From Rotaria socialis (taxonomy: Eukaryota > Rotifera > Eurotatoria > Philodinida > Philodinidae): 64,000 nucleotides of DNA. The notes beneath the pieces were generated by a model. That model made no database searches and was not told the origin of the DNA. It saw only the letters and a list, made by a program, of their open reading frames with translations. This document shows positions 47,958 to 61,337 of this stretch, one piece after another (the first letter of the stretch is position 1; each line of letters starts with the position of its first letter). Location: positions 1-64,000 of the forward strand of contig CAJNYU010003233.1 in assembly GCA_905331475.1 (NCBI GenBank), read 5' to 3'. A program made the position numbers and the translations under genes.

Positions 47958-49729
47958 TCATTCTTCATTATCATCGTTGTCCTCATCAGGAATAGCAGGT
48001 GGTGTCAAAGATGTAGAAGTTCGTGAAACACTTGCAGGACGAGAAGAAGCCGACGTCACTGTGCCATTTGCATACACAATTTCAAGTTTCTCGGTATATT
48101 CAGCTTCGAGTTGAGCAGTTTCAGCTGTGGCATCGGCAAGAACTTGTTCGTAATACGATGTTATTTCAAAATTTTCCAACTCTGCTTGCAAATATTGTTC
48201 ATTGAGTCCGTCATTTTCACATGTTAGTGATTTATATTCAACTAACAGCTTCGTATATTCTAAAACGTAACAGTAACTATTTGAAAGAAAACAAAATGTA
48301 TGACACAGCCGAGAAATTCAGAAAGATGCCAAAACATGGGAAAGAACAGATTGCGAATAAACAGTATGACCTCATTTCTTGAAATGATATCCAATTTCTG
48401 CGACAATTATCTGTATCCCATATGTGTTGAATTTTCGGTAGTATTTATTCAAAAGGTTCTATACATTCGGAAAACTCTTAGATTGCTTCAGCTCATACAT
48501 CGTTTCTGAGTGTATTATATACACCAATAAAATACTCTGAATATTCTATGAAGAATTCTTATCCTTAATCTGTCATGTAAGTATCTTACGGATGTGAAAA
48601 CGATTAAATTTCGAGGTGATATTCAGATTTCCCTAGACAAACTCCTGGCATGATGTGTTTAGTCTTAGATGAGGAATTATTTATGATTTTCCTAGTTTTT
48701 GTTTTCATAAATTTAATTCGAATAATCACCTTGTTCAAGATCTTGTTGCAATTGATGGGTTCTATTTGCATCTGCATTGAGTTTTCTTAACTGTTCACAA
48801 CAATCGTCTTCAAGTTGTTTACGTGTAATGTTGAAATTTTCAGTAGTTTTCTTTAAAAGAGTTTCAAGTCGATTAACTTCTTTTTCAAGATCAATCTCAC
48901 TCATTGAATCATCTTTTTTTTGAAAACTAGTATTTTTTAAATTGTATTGAAATTTTAAAAACTTATCATCAATATCAACAGAATCTGGATTTTTTGATGC
49001 ATATTTTATATTCATTAGGATTTTATTTGTTGATGTACATTTCATAATATTCAAAGGTTTTTCATTAAAATAATGTGGCTTATCAAGAATAATTCGATCA
49101 ACTTGATCTATAAAAACAAAAACTGACGCATTGAAATGAATCAAATTTCAATTGTTTTCTCTCACCATAATCGGCGAATTCAACAAGAATATAATCAAAA
49201 TTAGCTTCATGACAATATTTACAAGCATAAAGAGTGCCGTAAGATGAAAAATATTCACGTAAACATTTTAGAAAGTGTTCATCGACGTTTATAGAATCAA
49301 CAACAATCAATAGATCTCGTGTTGTATCTATATGTTCACGGGGATTGTCATCAGTATATGGAACAGCGCGTTTCACGTATCTAAATTAATGAAGACAAAT
49401 ACAATGAAGAAATGTTTATCGGTTTTAAAATATTCACAAGTGTTGACCATCGAGTCGATGTGGTCGACTAGACATACATCGATCGACACCTTGAAGATTT
49501 GTATAGGTAATAAAAATAAAACCTCTCCCATCTGGCGAAGTGAAATTGTAATGATCTATGGTACCGAATTGTTCAAAATGGGTTCTTAAAAAGTAGTATT
49601 CAACAATATTTCAATTGACTGTAAAGAAATAATAACTTACAATACAGTATGAGGTTCAGTATGATAGCCAATACTACTAATGCAAACCTCTAAATAATGT
49701 GTAGAAGCAGAACGATTATAAGATGACAT
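47958..49729 (-). CDS. Two-RRM, hnRNP A-like RNA-binding protein with a coiled-coil tail
   Basis: At least five exons. First exon from 49729 (MSSYNRSASTHYLEVCISSI), then RTHFEQFGTIDHYNF with the RNP1-like GRGFIFITY. This is followed by VKRAVPYTDDNP, the linker signature of hnRNP A/B proteins (recalled as VKRAVSREDS), and a second RRM (LLIVVDSINVDEHFLKCLRE, FSSYGTLYACKY, degenerate RNP1 FDYILVEF, then DQVDRII). The next exon (49108-48730) and the last (48260-47958) are coiled coil (LEKEVNRLETLLKKTTENF; YTEKLEIVYANG) ending in an acidic PDEDNDDNEE. Loss of aromatic RNP residues in RRM2 suggests weak RNA binding there or a protein-binding role. hnRNP A/B normally ends in a Gly-rich tail; a coiled-coil tail is atypical. 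Likely nuclear or cytoplasmic RNA processing, unproven. Confidence 0.72.
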
Positions 49730-50601
49730 GATTATCTAGAACATTTTAAGATTTAATATTGCATAGAATATCTGAAAAGAAGATAAAATTAATCGACGAT
49801 TATATCTAGATTTAAGAATGGCCGTACTAATTGACTAATCGTACATTAGTAGGGGCACCACATGTATATATTTAATCACCACCAACAAGCTCTCGTTGTT
49901 AATAATTCTATTATTTAACAGAACGATGCATGATCTTATTATTCCATAGATGACAAAGAAAAGTCGAGCGTATTACCATATAATTATTGCTAGCAGCTGT
50001 TATTAATAGCTGTGATTATATAGGATATGATTATCTCAAAATATATTAAGAAATCAAAGAGAAAGACGTGCGCATATAAGTCGTAGCCTGCTTACGACGA
50101 AAACTCGTGATCCTAGACATAGAACACTGTGCAAAGACAGACACACGAAAGAATAGGTTAGAATACTAAGTTCTATCTTAGGTTACGAACAACACGATGG
50201 CACTCCGCGTTGTCGTTCACAATACTTGAAACAAGCATCTAACGAATCTTAGTAACAATTTTTTGTTTGTATTTGATTTCAATTGAAAATGCGTATCATG
50301 ATTGTATTTGCAATAGACATCTTTGTGCAATGAACACATTGATCTTTTGATGTTTACCTTTACAGTAACTATTGCAAAACTCTATATTATCTCTAGGATA
50401 ATAGCGACGAGTACTATGAAAAAAAAAATCATGAAAATGTATTCACTCGATGCTACAGTGACCTTCAGTAATCGAATAGAAAGTGTAAGTAAATAGTCTA
50501 ATTTAAGAGATTCAGCGAAAGCAAAGATAGATTCTTCATGTTTCGTAAATATATTTTTTAAGGATAGAAAAAGATGCAATTTTTTCTAAACACAAGAAAA
50601 T
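49730..50601. other. Intergenic, nothing recognised
   Basis: About 870 bp between two minus-strand genes. It includes the promoter region of the RRM gene. No element or RNA gene recognised. Confidence 0.4.
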
Positions 50602-51042
50602 TTAATTTAATCTCGCTATCATTGTTAGTAAATATTTTCGAGCTTCTTGCATTTCCTGTGATACTGTTTCATATTTATTTGTTAGAATTGATAATTCTTT
50701 TTTTAATTTTGTATTGTCATTTGATAATTGAGAATTTTTTGTTTCTAAATTTTGAATAACATAAGACTCTTGCTTTTCCTTCATATGAATTTCTGTTCGC
50801 ATTGAATCCAATTCCAATTTATATTGATGTACCAATGATGAATATTGATCTATTTCATTGCAGAATTTATTTATTTGTTCATTATGTGCTTTCTTTAATC
50901 GATCTATTTCTTGTTCATATTCTTCTCGTTGCTCTCTAAGATTCTTTGATAGATCATTTTTAAAACGGTTGACATTTTCATAGCCGTGTTCAGATTTTAC
51001 TAAATGAATAGTGCTTACAGCTAATCTTGGATTTGTATTCAT
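50602..51042 (-). CDS. Unknown coiled-coil protein, 146 residues
   Basis: A single uninterrupted exon. After a short N-terminal part (MNTNPRLAVSTIHLVKSEHG) almost the whole length is heptad coiled coil (REQREEYEQEIDRLKKAHNE, LETKNSQLSNDNTKLKKELS), ending YLLTMIARLN. There is no signal peptide or membrane segment. Codon use and composition support a real protein. No family is named because coiled coils match too widely. It lies on the same strand between the RRM gene and the Pro/Arg-rich gene, with about 0.9-1.0 kb on each side, so its own promoter is likely. Confidence 0.6.
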   Translation of the reverse strand: MNTNPRLAVSTIHLVKSEHGYENVNRFKNDLSKNLREQREEYEQEIDRLKKAHNEQINKFCNEIDQYSSLVHQYKLELDSMRTEIHMKEKQESYVIQNLETKNSQLSNDNTKLKKELSILTNKYETVSQEMQEARKYLLTMIARLN

Positions 51043-52064
51043 CTAAAAAATTAATGATATGAAAGAAAGAAATTTAGCTGCTTATCCGATCGGCGTCAGG
51101 ATTAGGGACACGGCATTGCTTTTACGAAAATTTCTTGTCACCTAAAGGAATCTCACGAGGAACAGTTGAAGAAAGAAATTCTTGAAACGTTAAGCATTCA
51201 GAAAAAATAAAATATATATTTAATTAAAAACGTTTAGATACTATGGATCTATACGAAACATGAATCATAAGTTTTATATGACAAGATAAAGAACTAACAG
51301 TATTCAACTATCAATTTATGATATAGATAAACACAATGATTATTGTTTTAATACAAAAATGGGTATTCTATAAACGAATGATTTGAATAGTTTCAACACA
51401 AGAACCACGTGATTTAATGATGCATTCATTGGAAAAGTGCATGAACATAGAATATAATAAGAACTTGAAAATTTTCTATTGGCTAAGAAGAAAAATAATG
51501 TCGTATTCGTTATATATATAATCCTTTCGCCTAGCAACGATTTCAGACATGTAGCCGAATGATTGAAACGATACTGTACAAACGTCCTTCGAATTATTCT
51601 GGACGGAATATAACTTGTCAGATGAACCAAATTGAACGATTGGAAATTTAGTTTCGACAAGGTTCTATCTATAATACTAGTACTAAAAATTTCATTTGAT
51701 GATATTTGTCTTGTTATACGTGAGTGATGCCTCATTGTTTTTGTCAGTTACCTTATCGTAGCCATATAAAAACAGTTGTAGTCATGCAAGCATTTCAAAT
51801 ATTACTCGAGAATAACATATCTCAACAGATAATTGTACATCAACAAGACGTAAAATATGAAATGAATGAAACTTTCAAAAAATATGAAAATATATTTTTG
51901 GTAACTAATTACAACAAACATAGATTCTATTTTAATTAATATGCATTTTTTAGTCTTTTTAAAATATGTGTGTAATTCTTAGGAGAAATTCCGTAGTCAA
52001 TCATTATTATTATCATGAATGTTTACATAAATACAGAAAAAATATCGAACATCAATAAATACAA
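51043..52064. other. Intergenic, nothing recognised
   Basis: About 1 kb, AT-rich. The minus-strand frame at 51340-51735 has no family pattern and is rejected. Confidence 0.4.
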
Positions 52065-53899
52065 TCAAATATGAAGCATACTAATAATTTTTTCAATTCT
52101 TTGTAAAGCCGCATCAAACATAGATATTTTAATTGTAAATAAATCGGGATCATCAATTGAACGAAGACGTTCCAATTGTTCCATAAATTCTTGTCCTATA
52201 GCTGAACATTTCAATTCTCGTATTCTTATTTGAGCATCACGATCAAATGATTCATTATCTAATTTAGCATTGATGATTTGTGTTTGCGATCGTTTTAACA
52301 TTGACGACGGTAATTGTTGATGAACATTCGTATTATGACCATGATGTGGTAAACGACGTGGTGATCGATGTACTTCATCGTTGATTGCTAAGACAGTAGT
52401 GGAACGAGCAAAGCGAAATTCATTTGATGGTGGAGGGGGTGGTGGTGGCATTTTACTCTTTGCAATTATTTCGTTTGTAGTGTCTGTTGGGGGCGCCATT
52501 GTATTACTTTTATCACCAAATAACTTAAAACAAAAGATTATTAGGTGCTTACGAAATCATTGAGCTTACATCAAGAATACGGGTTGTTTGTCGTTGATTA
52601 CGATTTGTTGGCCGAACAATATTTAATACTTCATTTTGATCTAATCGTTCGGGAACGAATTGTCGTTCATTTAAATTTTCAGCTAATGGTTCACCAGGCT
52701 ATATCAAAAAGAAAACAAGTCATACGAAATGTACATGTATTATATATTTAGTTGCTCAGCTATGGGACTGCATTCAATAGAGACGTGTCTATATTCTTCG
52801 GCTTCATTTCCTGGTCATATGGTTAACGTTTTAAAAAATATAGACTTACATATAGTCGAACATACTTATATAACCAAACGCCAAAAGGAACATCGATATT
52901 CTTTATAAGAACTTCATCAACTTCAGTTCGTTCAGGAACAACTAAAAAGTACGCCGATATAATAAAAAGAAAACCATAGAAAAAAGCCAAATAGAAACAT
53001 ACTTAGTCCAGGTCCTGAATAGCCAATGCGTCGTTTTTCTTCCATTAAATGTCGGTAATCATATCCAAGACGACTAGATGGTGAACGATGAGCATTAAAT
53101 AGCTTGAAAACACAATCTTACTCGCATGCTTGTTTAATTGAATAATTTACTGGTGCAACATTTTCATCGCCAAATTGTTCATGTTGCTTACTTCAATCAA
53201 AGAAAAAATGAATCATTATTCGAATATCTTATTTATTATTCTTACTGAACATTGGATTGACGTGAAACACCAATTAATGTACGACGAGCAGCTGATGGCA
53301 TCGGTGTATGAGCTTGATTACGTGGAAAAATTGATCTAGAAGTTAACAATAAAGATAATCTAAAAATCTAATTTATTTAATTCTTACGGTCGTGATTGAA
53401 CAGGTGGGTCACGAGTCGAACTCATTGCTGGACGACTGGTTTGACGATGAGATGTTCTAAAAACAAAATATAGTTAACATTTTTCATTTGACAAAAAAAT
53501 GATTTTTTTAATCTAGTCAACCGATATGCATAAGATGAGTAACTATCTCTGATTAATTAATGTTTTACTTTGTTTGTTGATATTGATTTGGTGATGGTTG
53601 TCTAGAGAAACAGAAAAACAGCGGTTTGATTGGTATGAAAGCAATAATCAAAATTACGGTGCAATTCGCCGAATAGGTTGTTGTAGATGAGACGACGGCA
53701 TTGGTGGCCGAAGACCACCTGATGTAGGTGGTCGCAAGCCACTAAAAGATTTGAAATATGAACTTTTGAAGATAGACGGTATGCATGATGGAAACGTACC
53801 TTGAACGAACGGCTGACGGTGGACGAAGCATAATCCAGAAATGTCACTTGTGACGAACGACCGATCAGATCTGTGTCGAAACAAAGGTCTTTGTCCCAT
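52065..53899 (-). CDS. Unknown Pro/Arg-rich protein, about ten short exons
   Basis: Start proposed at ATG 53899 (MGQRPLFRHRSDRSF). Short exons follow with introns of about 45-100 bp. Recognisable coding blocks: LRPPTSGGLRPPMPSSHLQQ; RTSHRQTSRPAMSSTRDPP; NQAHTPMPSAARRTLIG; SRLGYDYRHLMEEKRRIGYS; PERTEVDEVLIKNIDVPFGV; RQFVPERLDQNEVLNIVRP; a seven-proline run near 52440; and a helical end (IGQEFMEQLERLRSIDDPDL, FDAALQRIEKIISMLHI). It is mostly disordered and basic with one folded C-terminal helix region. The repeated VPER/D-E-V pattern in the centre hints at short linear docking motifs. No family is recognised; exon ends are approximate. Its start is 240 bp from ARMC9, which runs the other way. 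Confidence 0.55.
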
Positions 53900-54139
53900 G
53901 GAATAACGCGGGCGTTCGTGAATCGAAAGTATTTGTGAACAAAAAAAAAGCAAAAATCTCTTCTTTACTTTTATTATCAATAGTTAACAAGTTAATTAGT
54001 TGATAACGAAGAAGAGAAAATTCGATGGAATAGATGTCACTATATGATCAAATCGATTGAGGTATTGTCATAGTAATAGATCTCAATAGTTTCTTTGGAT
54101 TAATAATAAACGAAAATCTTGCATTGAAGAAAAAGTGAG
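53900..54139. promoter_or_regulatory. Shared upstream region of two divergent genes
   Basis: 240 bp separate the start of the minus-strand Pro/Arg-rich gene from the ARMC9 start. Both promoters must lie here unless there are untranslated upstream exons. No TATA box was seen on either strand. Confidence 0.5.
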
Positions 54140-57100
54140 ATGACTCAATCAATCGATTTTCGTATCAACGATTTCATCAACGAATACCTTGATTATAAAG
54201 GTTATACGGATACAGTTGATACGTTTTCACAGGAACGGGAAACTCGAAAAGAACCAATTAATAACATTAATAATGGAAATATTTATGAAAAAGAAAAAGA
54301 ACGATACCAAACAATTAAAGTATACGCTCATTCAAAATAATTTCATTTCTTTCCATTTTCTTCTTGTTACTAGGAGAAACTATTGAAATATCTAGATAAT
54401 GGAAGTCGTGACGAATTTTTTCAACTTTGGTCCGAACATATTCCATCAAATATCATCGATAGTGATCCATCATTGAAATCACTTGAATTCTTACTTTATA
54501 CTCATTTTGCTATTTATTATTTACGCTCAAATACACCTCATAAAGTATTCTATTTCAAGTTTATTTTCATATACATTTTTTTCTTTTCTCATTTAGAATG
54601 CTAAACTCGCTCAAGAGAATATGCAAGAATTTAAAGGATATATCGAATCAATTAGAGGTCAAACTATATCGCAAACAAGTGATATATTACCTTTATTTGC
54701 TTTACCATATGTTACAGAACCAGAGAAAAATGCATCGTTTCAAGAATTGTTCACAGTTTGTTTTGCCTCTTTTTTCATCTTTGAAAATATCTGTTCTGTT
54801 TTTGTTACATTAGGATAAATGGCGAATACAAGTACGCACAAAACTATTGAATTTTTGCGATTGGATTTTTTCAAGTCGCCCGGTACCAAATCTACTTCAA
54901 TTATTACAAAATGGTGAACGTGCGTCACATTTATTGACGCAAATACATAACGAAAATGAAGAACTTAAATATCGAAATAGAGAAACTAATAGACAAATGA
55001 AAATTGTAAGTACCGACTATTGTAATCTGATTGGTAAGTTAGATAGATTTTTATTATGTTTTAATTTATTCCTTTTCGTTGTTTTCAAGGGATTACAATG
55101 GAATTAGTCGAAACATTACAACAGGCTGTTGTAGGGAAAGCTATTACAAATGAATATATTGATAATGTATGTGCACGTCTTGGACTAGCAAGATTACATG
55201 AAACAATGTTTAGTATGTCGGATTCTTCTCGATTGGGGTAATAATCAGTTCTAATCAAAAATTTTTTTATGAAATTTTCACCATACTTTCAAAAAGAAAA
55301 ATATAAGATCTATAAGTTTTATGGATTCCTGATAAAAATAAGGATTGTCGTGTTGAAAAATACTACCAAGGTTTCATAGCTCTGCGTGAGACATTCTATA
55401 TTGGATTGAGTTGAAAGTATACTTTTTTTTATAGACACGAAGCACTATCTGTGGCGGGTATATTTTAAGGCTTCTCTGATCATTTGCCCTTGGATTAAAA
55501 TAGGTCAGTATATTAAAGATGCACTACAACGGCATATTAGTTTTTAATAGTTTTTTTTGCATAAAAATAACAAAAAACTCCTCAAAAGAATATTTTTTCA
55601 AACAGAAGAGAGAAGGAATCTACCGTAATCAGTGTAGAGCTAATTATTAACATATTAAGTCAATTGTTTCTCTTCTATCAAAAAAAGGACAAAGTGGATC
55701 CACATTGAAATCAATATTTTATTTATTATAGAATCGATGATCCGTTTATAGAAAAACTTGATTATGGTAAAATAAAACGAGATATTGTGCATCCATCAAC
55801 TAGTTCACGTGAAAAAGCTCTTTTACTTCAAGCACTGCGCTGGAGATTAACAAAAGCTAAAACTGATTTTAAACGTGAAAAAACTCTTGAATGCTATATT
55901 GGCTGTGATTTACTTGGTTGTCGATCGGACGTTGAGCAACGAACAAAAATTATTAAGCAATTATCATCAACACTCGGTGGTGATACATATTATGCCAAAG
56001 AAGAATGGGCGCGTTTAATGAATACCATAGCTTCGTTAAAAAAGGGTCGAAATTATTTGTCGCCAAATGAATCATTGATTATTGCTATGCAAAAGGCAGC
56101 CATGTCTGAATCATCAGATACACTGATAAAACAACATTTATTAGCAGCATTACAAAAACTTAGTTTGAAGTATAAACATATTTATTTTAGTATAAATGAT
56201 CAGTTGTTTTTTCGTTTGTAGGCGTTCTGTACAATCGCTAATGATTAATCAGAATATAATTAAATGGTTAATAACAGTATTGAGTAAAACTGATCGCCTA
56301 TCGGATTATACTTTAGGTAAGGTTTCTTCTATCTGTTTTTCATTGAAAGTTGGGAAAAGTATGCGGAAGTTTGCGAAACAGTTTTTAATCTCTCGATTAA
56401 TTTCTGTCTAGTACGTCCCCAGTTATACAAGTTTCGTTAAGCAACATATTGTAGCGAAAATTAAAGAAATTATAAGACGAATATCTCCGATTAGGTCTTA
56501 TATTTAATGATAATCATGCCTTAAGTCTCGCTCGGACAGCAGTTCAAAGAAAATCTTAATGCAAAACATACATTTTCTCGGCTGAGATTCATTAAAACTA
56601 TTTCTAACTAGATGATATGTAAACATTGAGTATGGACAATCGGAAAAAAAGAGTGGGAGGATCAGAAGGTGATATAAGATCTAGACATCTTTGATTTTTT
56701 CATACAATGCTAAATGTTTCTGTCCATAATAAGACAATATTTTACGATAATTTTAAAACAAAATATCATTGCCATTATCTAATGGCAATGATACAATTAT
56801 TCAAGCACTTTTTATTTTATATTTTTTCAGACTTTCAAATTGCTTTTTTTCATTTCTTATCTTTCTAGAATATGGAGTTGCACTATTGATGAATCTCTGC
56901 TTACGTACAAACGGTCGGAAAAAGTGTGCTGCAGTAGCTGAACAAGCTATTACAGTACTTTCATCTCTATTAACTCATCCGAATCATGAAGTATATTATT
57001 TATCTATAATATGACACTAAAATCTTCTTTACATAACTAGACTCGACCATACGTGAATTCTTCTTTATATTCAATTTTAACTCTAAAATCAATACGCGAT

Positions 57101-57980
57101 AAAGCTATGCAACTTGTAAGTTGATTTTTATTTTACATGGTTCATATAAATCAAATTATATTTAAAAAAAAAACTCTATTACAGAATCTGGATAATCGTC
57201 TTCGATTTATTATTGAAACGGAAAGATCCAATTCCGAGACTAAAGGCCAATTAGAATTTTTACTCAATCTTCTCTATAAAGGAGGTGATCAAGATGGTAG
57301 ACAAACATCAGATAATGAACAAGACAATGATGATGTAACCATTTTTTATATTTTTAATCATATGTTCTCTTGCTTTTGACTTTATTTTTTTAATTTTTTT
57401 ATAGGAAGATCAAGATATTATGGAAGCTGATTTAGATCTTGGTGATAAACTACGTGCATCTGATAAAGAATTAAGCGGAGACACATTGATCGATGGACAA
57501 TATACTTCTCTAAAAGGATCAAGTTTTCAAATATCTTATCCTAATACAATGCATTCATCATTAGCCATGGATCCTCTCCTTAATCGACCTATAACACCTG
57601 GCCAATATCGTCATTCTAGAGTCGCACATACAGTTGATTCATTTACAAATAATCTATCTATCGGCGATATACATAATAGTCGTAATAATCATAACAATAA
57701 TTATGAATATGAAAGTAAGATCCTTACAAATTCATCAAAAAAGCCCTTATCAGCTGTTAATACTCCGATTGCATCCGATGATCCTGACAAACAAATAGAT
57801 TTCAATGAGAATTTCAATTTAAACAATGACCTTGATCCATCGCCAACAAAACGAACAACAACACCGTCGATGAAATTTTCTTTTGATGAACAACATCGAT
57901 CCAATTCAAATGCATCTCTGCATTCATCAGCATCATCTGCCATTGAATTAAACAACGAAAATATGGATAAACAATCTTAA
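54140..57980 (+). CDS. ARMC9: ARMC9, LisH and armadillo-repeat basal-body protein
   Basis: About ten exons. ARMC9 is a basal body and ciliary protein; human mutations cause Joubert syndrome. Blocks recalled from the human protein, in order: LisH ([21 protein letters not shown]); [24 protein letters not shown]-type [14 protein letters not shown] with ASFQELF; the coiled segment and DYCNLIG followed by [31 protein letters not shown] with [45 protein letters not shown] and [20 protein letters not shown] (armadillo repeats); the acidic [13 protein letters not shown]; and [13 protein letters not shown]. The C-terminal tail is disordered. Two introns of about 0.5 kb (after 55239 and after 56318) stand out among short ones. 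All checked joins keep frame, so it looks functional. The start is fixed by an immediate LisH domain. Confidence 0.93.
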
Positions 57981-58028
57981 CATGTATTTTATTTTATTTA
58001 TGGTATTAATACATCTATTTTATGGTAT

Positions 58029-61000
58029 TCAAGCCATTGCTGAACGAATAACTTCTTTACAAAGTTCTTCCCGTGCTCGTTGATTGTCGATTTTCTCTTG
58101 TTTTTGGTCACGTTGTTTTGCATGCAAATCTAATTGATATTTTATATCATTATTCACACCCCTAAGCTTTTTGTTCATACGCGTAGCCACCTTTTTAGAA
58201 AACGAGAAATATGTGAAATTATTGAAATGCTCTATTTTCTATATATTTTTAATATTACTTCGATTTGTTGCGCAAGACTGATTTCATGTGGTTGTGTAAC
58301 GAAGCTTGATATTTTTCCTGGATTTTTTGAACCTATACGCCCAACACGACCAGCACGGTGAATATAATCAGAGATAAAGCGTGGAAAATCAAATTGTATT
58401 ACATGTTCAACCTTCATAAATAAATAAATAAATAAATAAATAATATATTGAATAAGAAAAGAATCTATGTTTTTATTTTTACCCAATATGTATCAACTCC
58501 TCGGGAAATAATATCAGTAGCGCACATTATTTTATTTTCACCATTACGAAAATCTTCGAGATTTTTAGCACGTTTCTAAAATAAAAATCATCAATATTTA
58601 TCTGGCATGCCGAAAGCCAATAAACGACTTACCGTATCAGTCATGTGACTATGCATAACAAGAATATCAATACGTTGATCATGAAAGAATTGTCGAAGAA
58701 ATCTAACGGTTTTTGTTTGATTACAAAATATTAAACATGGATGTTTCTTTTCTATATCGTATTTGACTAGTTTTAATACAAGACCTAAAAATTGACGAAT
58801 AAAACATCTCATAGTCATGAAATATCGATAACGAACCGAGTTTTTGTTGATTACCAATACGATAGAATTTCTGAGGAACATGTGGCATAATACGATGTAC
58901 AGACGGAGTTGACATTTTATCGATTTCATCAGTCTATCAATGAAAAATAAATACAGATGCGAGCATTTTAAAATCATCGTTTTTGTTAATACGAACACTA
59001 ATCAATTCTTTGAGGGTTTCTTCTGTTGCCGTCGGTATTGTAGCAGAAACAAAAACAAGTTGAACAGCTGGTGGGGCACTTTTTTCAAGATTAGTGATCG
59101 GTTGTACGTCAATCTATAAAATTCATTTGATATATTTCAATGAATTTTGAAAACGTTCATCGCTTACTTCTAAACGTCGAATAATTTCAACAACAGCAGA
59201 ACTAAATGTAATGTCAAGTAGAGTGTCAGCTTCATCAACGATGACATGTTGAAGATTACTACCGATCAAACGTCGTTCAATTCCAAAATGTTCATCTAAA
59301 TCCATGAATATTATAAAAAAATACAATAGATAAAAAAAAACATGATTTACCTTGTCGTAAAAGTCTTAAAAGAATACCGGGTGTAGAAATAATAATATCA
59401 ACTTCACCAAGACTAAAATTAAGAGGATCCTATCAAAACAAAAAGAGATTATTTACAAATTTTGATCAAAAACTAACTAAACACCTCCGCAAAGAATTCA
59501 GAGAGAAGTAAACACCTCTGTACTGTTATCTATTTAGCCAGTTTTTTTCACTAGATTCTAGTGATATAGAAAAGCTATCAGTGAAAAATCCAAAGGGAAA
59601 GAGGTGGATTTTTGGGATTTTCAAAATCCCAAGAAATCCCCAAATTGAAAAGTATTTTTCCTCCTGTGAATATAGTTTCGACCTGAAATTATTCCCACAT
59701 ATAGATTTCATGGTTCATAGAAGATCATAAAAGGTTCAACACGAACAAATTTTTTCTTCTTAAAATATTGAATTTTCAAAAAAACTGTATTTTCTGATCG
59801 TGCCGTGAAATGAGTTTTTCTTGCGCTTTCATTATCTTGAGAAGAAAACATGTGTTTGCGCTGAAAATTTAAGAATATTCTAAGGATCACGAGATTTACA
59901 CACGGGGAAAATTCAGATGGAAATTCCATCATTCACGTTTTGGATTTTGGGATTTTCAAAATCCGCCTTTTCCCCATTGGAGAAATCTCTGAATCACTTG
60001 TGATAGCTCTTGTTACGAGAAAATCACTTACTTTATTTGTATTAATACCAATTAAACTTCGCGTTCGAATATTTAGCTCTTGAAATACTTCTAGCATGTG
60101 CTAAAAATAAAAGTCAATTTATCATTAGAAAACGGAACGCATTTCTCGTATTTATCTCACTTCTATCTGAGCGACTAATTCTCGAGTTGGTGCAAGAATA
60201 ATTGCAAATGGTGCATTTTCCATGGGTAGTAAACGTTTTGGAGATTTCCATTGAAGAAGAGATTCAACAAGAGGTACGAGATATGCCAACGTTTTTCCAC
60301 CACCTTTTGAAAAATAAGAAACAATAACATCGAAATATATATTTTTCAAACAATTGTAAAACTTCTTTCTAACCAGTTTCAGCTGTTACAATCATATGAT
60401 GACCTGATCGTAATCGTGGAATAACACGCGATTGAGTTGAAGTAGGATTATGAATATTTGCTTTGTTAAGGATTTCTACAATTTCTGGCTTACAATCGAG
60501 TTGTTCAAATGTTTGAGCAGTTGATTGAGTCCATGCAGGATTTTTAAAGTGATGATCAATAGTGAAAAAGTCACCTTTCGATAATCGATGTTGCCATGCA
60601 CCGGACGCTACATGTTTATCAGTCATTCGTCGATATTCACGACCTTCGGGAACAAACATAGCTTTTTTCTATTCTGATTTAACAAAAAACATGTTCTCAT
60701 AATATCTTATCCTAATGAGAGTTATCGGTAATAAAATAAAATCCATCTAAAGAGCTTAACTTTGAAATATTTACCGCAGATCAAATATGTGAATGGGATT
60801 AAATAATCTTCTGCGACACGGCAATAAGCTCATATTTTAAGACAGCGTTCAAACTATTGACTGCCGAGCAAACATTTCAAATATAGCTCTGCTAGATTAT
60901 TATTCTTTTTATTATGTATCCTTTCATCAAAGTTGATGAAGTGCGAATGATAGACTACCTGGATAATGATTAAAGTTCGAACGTTTACACGCGATAACTG

Positions 61001-61337
61001 GGGATTGAGTTCGATCCTAAAAATAAAGAGAAACACTTTTTTTGAATATAACATCGCATCCCTATTGATCGAACTTACGCCAGGTGGATCTTCTTCTTGC
61101 TCTTTTTTATAGATTTTCTTTGCTCGTTGTCGTTCAATATTTTTTACCATTGAATGTGGCACTTTTATTTGATTACTTGTTTCAATCGGATTCTATTTCA
61201 ATGTTTTATATTATTTAATTTAAGAATACTGTTTGTTTCTATCAACTTACAATACGATATGACGCAACATTGATTAGATATGATTGCGTCTTACTCCGTG
61301 TTAATGCAGTGAACAATCGTCGATAGCAGAAATTCAT
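58029..61337 (-). CDS. DDX28: DDX28, mitochondrial DEAD-box RNA helicase
   Basis: About ten exons. DDX28 helps assemble the large mitochondrial ribosomal subunit. The start at 61337 gives a basic, hydroxylated N terminus (MNFCYRRLFTALTRSKTQSY) fit for mitochondrial import. Helicase motifs in order: I AETGGGKT (split by an intron), Ia APTRELVAQIE, II VDEADTLLD, III SATIPT, the C-domain CLIFCNQTKTVRFLRQ, V ATDIISRGVDTYW, VI YIHRAGRVGRIGS. DDX28-specific stretches include VHRIMPHVPQKFYRI after motif III and SFVTQPHEISLAQQIE after motif VI, both close to the recalled human protein. An intron at about 59431-60031 carries a hAT-type MITE. The stop lies 48 bp from that of ARMC9, which converges on it. 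The upstream neighbour on the same strand ends 83 bp before this start. Appears intact. Confidence 0.92.
59591..59979. mobile_element. 389-bp hAT-type MITE in a DDX28 intron
   Basis: Ends CAAAGGGAAAGAGG and, inverted, CAATGGGGAAAAGG. Internal GGGATTTTCAAAATCC palindromes lie near both ends. Flanks GAAAAATC (59583-59590) and GAGAAATC (59980-59987) are an 8-bp duplication with one mismatch. Related to the 61-bp element at 63598-63658. Confidence 0.7.

Noticed and set aside
51340-51735. 131-residue minus-strand open frame
   Set aside because: No domain pattern, no splice context, composition of non-coding DNA.
52381-52563. Plus-strand frame with a Gly run
   Set aside because: Reverse complement of the proline run in the minus-strand gene.
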